From CAG-557 sp045540315 (lineage in GTDB: Bacteria; Bacillota; Clostridia; Oscillospirales; Acutalibacteraceae): a stretch of 7,174 bases of DNA. Below, one piece after another: positions 6,424 to 7,174 of this stretch. The position numbers and the translations under genes were made by a program. A model generated the notes under the pieces. The model ran no database searches and was not told the DNA's origin. It worked only from the letters and a program-made list of their open reading frames with translations. The number at the start of each line of letters is the position of its first letter. Position 1 is the first letter of the stretch. Where the stretch lies: contig JAZQHA010000222.1 in NCBI GenBank assembly GCA_045540315.1, positions 1 to 7,174 of the forward strand. The letters run 5' to 3'.

Positions 6424-7174
6424 GGTTTATGATTTTGCAAATGTTGAACTAACCTGCTGGAAGATTTACCGAGAGAAAGGAGTAGACAAAGTATTTTCAG
6501 TTTGAAATGTGTTTTACCATTGAAAAAGATATGAAGAAGATGTTTTTTTATGCCACTCATGGCAAAACTCCAGTAATCGTTATTTTCTGAAGTAATTTGC
6601 ACAGCACGACATGCTACCTTTACGCAACTTTCTGTGTAGAAGTGCAGTGCGTCATCTGAGAAGGAAGGTATACATTTCTGTGCATATTTCCATGCATTGT
6701 ATGTGTTGTGTAGCTCATCCAATGAGTGAGGTGTAAGGTCTGTTGCAGTTGATAGACTGCTTTCTCGTTTGTGGTATGCATAAATCACTCCGGGTTGGTG
6801 GCATATGCTCGCCTGATGAAACATCTGAACCATCAGGAAATAGTCTTCACTTAGGGTTTCTTTAGGAAAACGGAATTGTTTCAGAAATGAAGCTTTGTAT
6901 AATTTTGCTACAGGTCCCCACCATTCATAACGAGCTAAGTGATTGTATGCTTGTATGGAGTTGACTTGACGTGATGTCGAAATATCAGGTGTCGACCATG
7001 AAATCGTTTTTATACCCCGGATAATTTCAACATCCCCAATTGCAATATCGGCATTATGAAGTAAGATTGTTTGGAGGAGACTATCCAATGCGTAGGGAGA
7101 AATCTCGTCATCTGCATCCATGAACATGATGTATTCTCCAGATGCTGTCTCAATGCCCCTGTTTCTGGCTATGG
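6420..7174 (-). CDS. Family 2 glycosyltransferase, N-terminus cut by window edge
   Basis: A GT-A fold family 2 glycosyltransferase that would transfer a sugar from a nucleotide-sugar donor to a lipid-linked acceptor at the cytoplasmic membrane face. The reading frame stays open to the right edge. Upstream of the internal Met codon at 7127 it continues as IARNRGIETASGEYI, so that Met is not the true start. About 250 codons are visible. They contain the ARNRG element, the DADD metal/nucleotide-binding motif, a WGPVAKLY stretch, the acidic SEDYF acceptor-side motif with the likely catalytic base, and YAYHKRESSLST, all in the usual GT2 order. Compared with relatives, roughly 80-90 N-terminal residues (the PVYN and DDGS motifs) are missing. 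The C-terminus is hydrophobic and basic (residues LKILCLLLSLGKSSSR), suggesting membrane association. The TGA stop overlaps the next ATG by four bases (ATGA), implying translational coupling. Donor and acceptor sugars cannot be inferred. Confidence 0.92.
   Translation of the reverse strand, partial: IARNRGIETASGEYIMFMDADDEISPYALDSLLQTILLHNADIAIGDVEIIRGIKTISWSTPDISTSRQVNSIQAYNHLARYEWWGPVAKLYKASFLKQFRFPKETLSEDYFLMVQMFHQASICHQPGVIYAYHKRESSLSTATDLTPHSLDELHNTYNAWKYAQKCIPSFSDDALHFYTESCVKVACRAVQITSENNDYWSFAMSGIKKHLLHIFFNGKTHFKLKILCLLLSLGKSSSRLVQHLQNHKP

Overview
This window is an interior slice of a surface-polysaccharide (capsule, exopolysaccharide or O-antigen type) biosynthesis cluster. The most likely source is a member of the Bacteroidota, probably Bacteroidales. 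Three things suggest this: moderately AT-rich DNA; starts preceded by A/T-rich leaders with no recognisable GGAGG-type ribosome binding site; and a gene mixture (many family 2 glycosyltransferases, a pyruvyl-transferase-fold protein, a DXD sugar transferase and an FrhB-like iron-sulfur protein) typical of Bacteroides/Prevotella/Parabacteroides capsule loci. The genus cannot be fixed from sequence alone.

Layout. All eight genes lie on the minus strand, so transcription runs from the right edge to the left edge. In that order: (1) GT2 glycosyltransferase, N-terminus beyond the right edge (6420-7174); (2) GT2 (5512-6423); (3) GT2 (4505-5506); (4) polysaccharide pyruvyl transferase family protein (3355-4512); (5) GT2 with an unusual acceptor-side motif (2359-3345); (6) DXD-type capsular sugar transferase (1568-2347); (7) FrhB/HCAR-like flavin and 4Fe-4S oxidoreductase with a GTG start (287-1492); (8) GT2, C-terminus beyond the left edge (1-290). 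Junctions are tight: two 4-base ATGA overlaps, one 8-base overlap, gaps of 5, 9 and 11 bases, and one 75-base gap. This strongly suggests a single operon with translational coupling. Both ends cut through genes, so the operon continues on both sides. No promoter, terminator, RNA gene, mobile element or CRISPR array was recognised.

How the genes fit together (inference from families). Six sugar transferases would assemble or branch a repeat unit on a lipid carrier at the cytoplasmic face of the inner membrane. The pyruvyl-transferase homologue could add an acidic ketal, and the FrhB-like protein could carry out a redox change on a sugar or lipid-linked intermediate. No flippase, polymerase, initiating phosphosugar transferase, nucleotide-sugar enzyme or regulator lies in the window. 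The region is mostly conventional. The items most worth checking are the F420-hydrogenase-like protein and its unusual 5' region, the atypical GT2 at 2359-3345, and the two closely related GT2 paralogues at 4505-5506 and 1-290.
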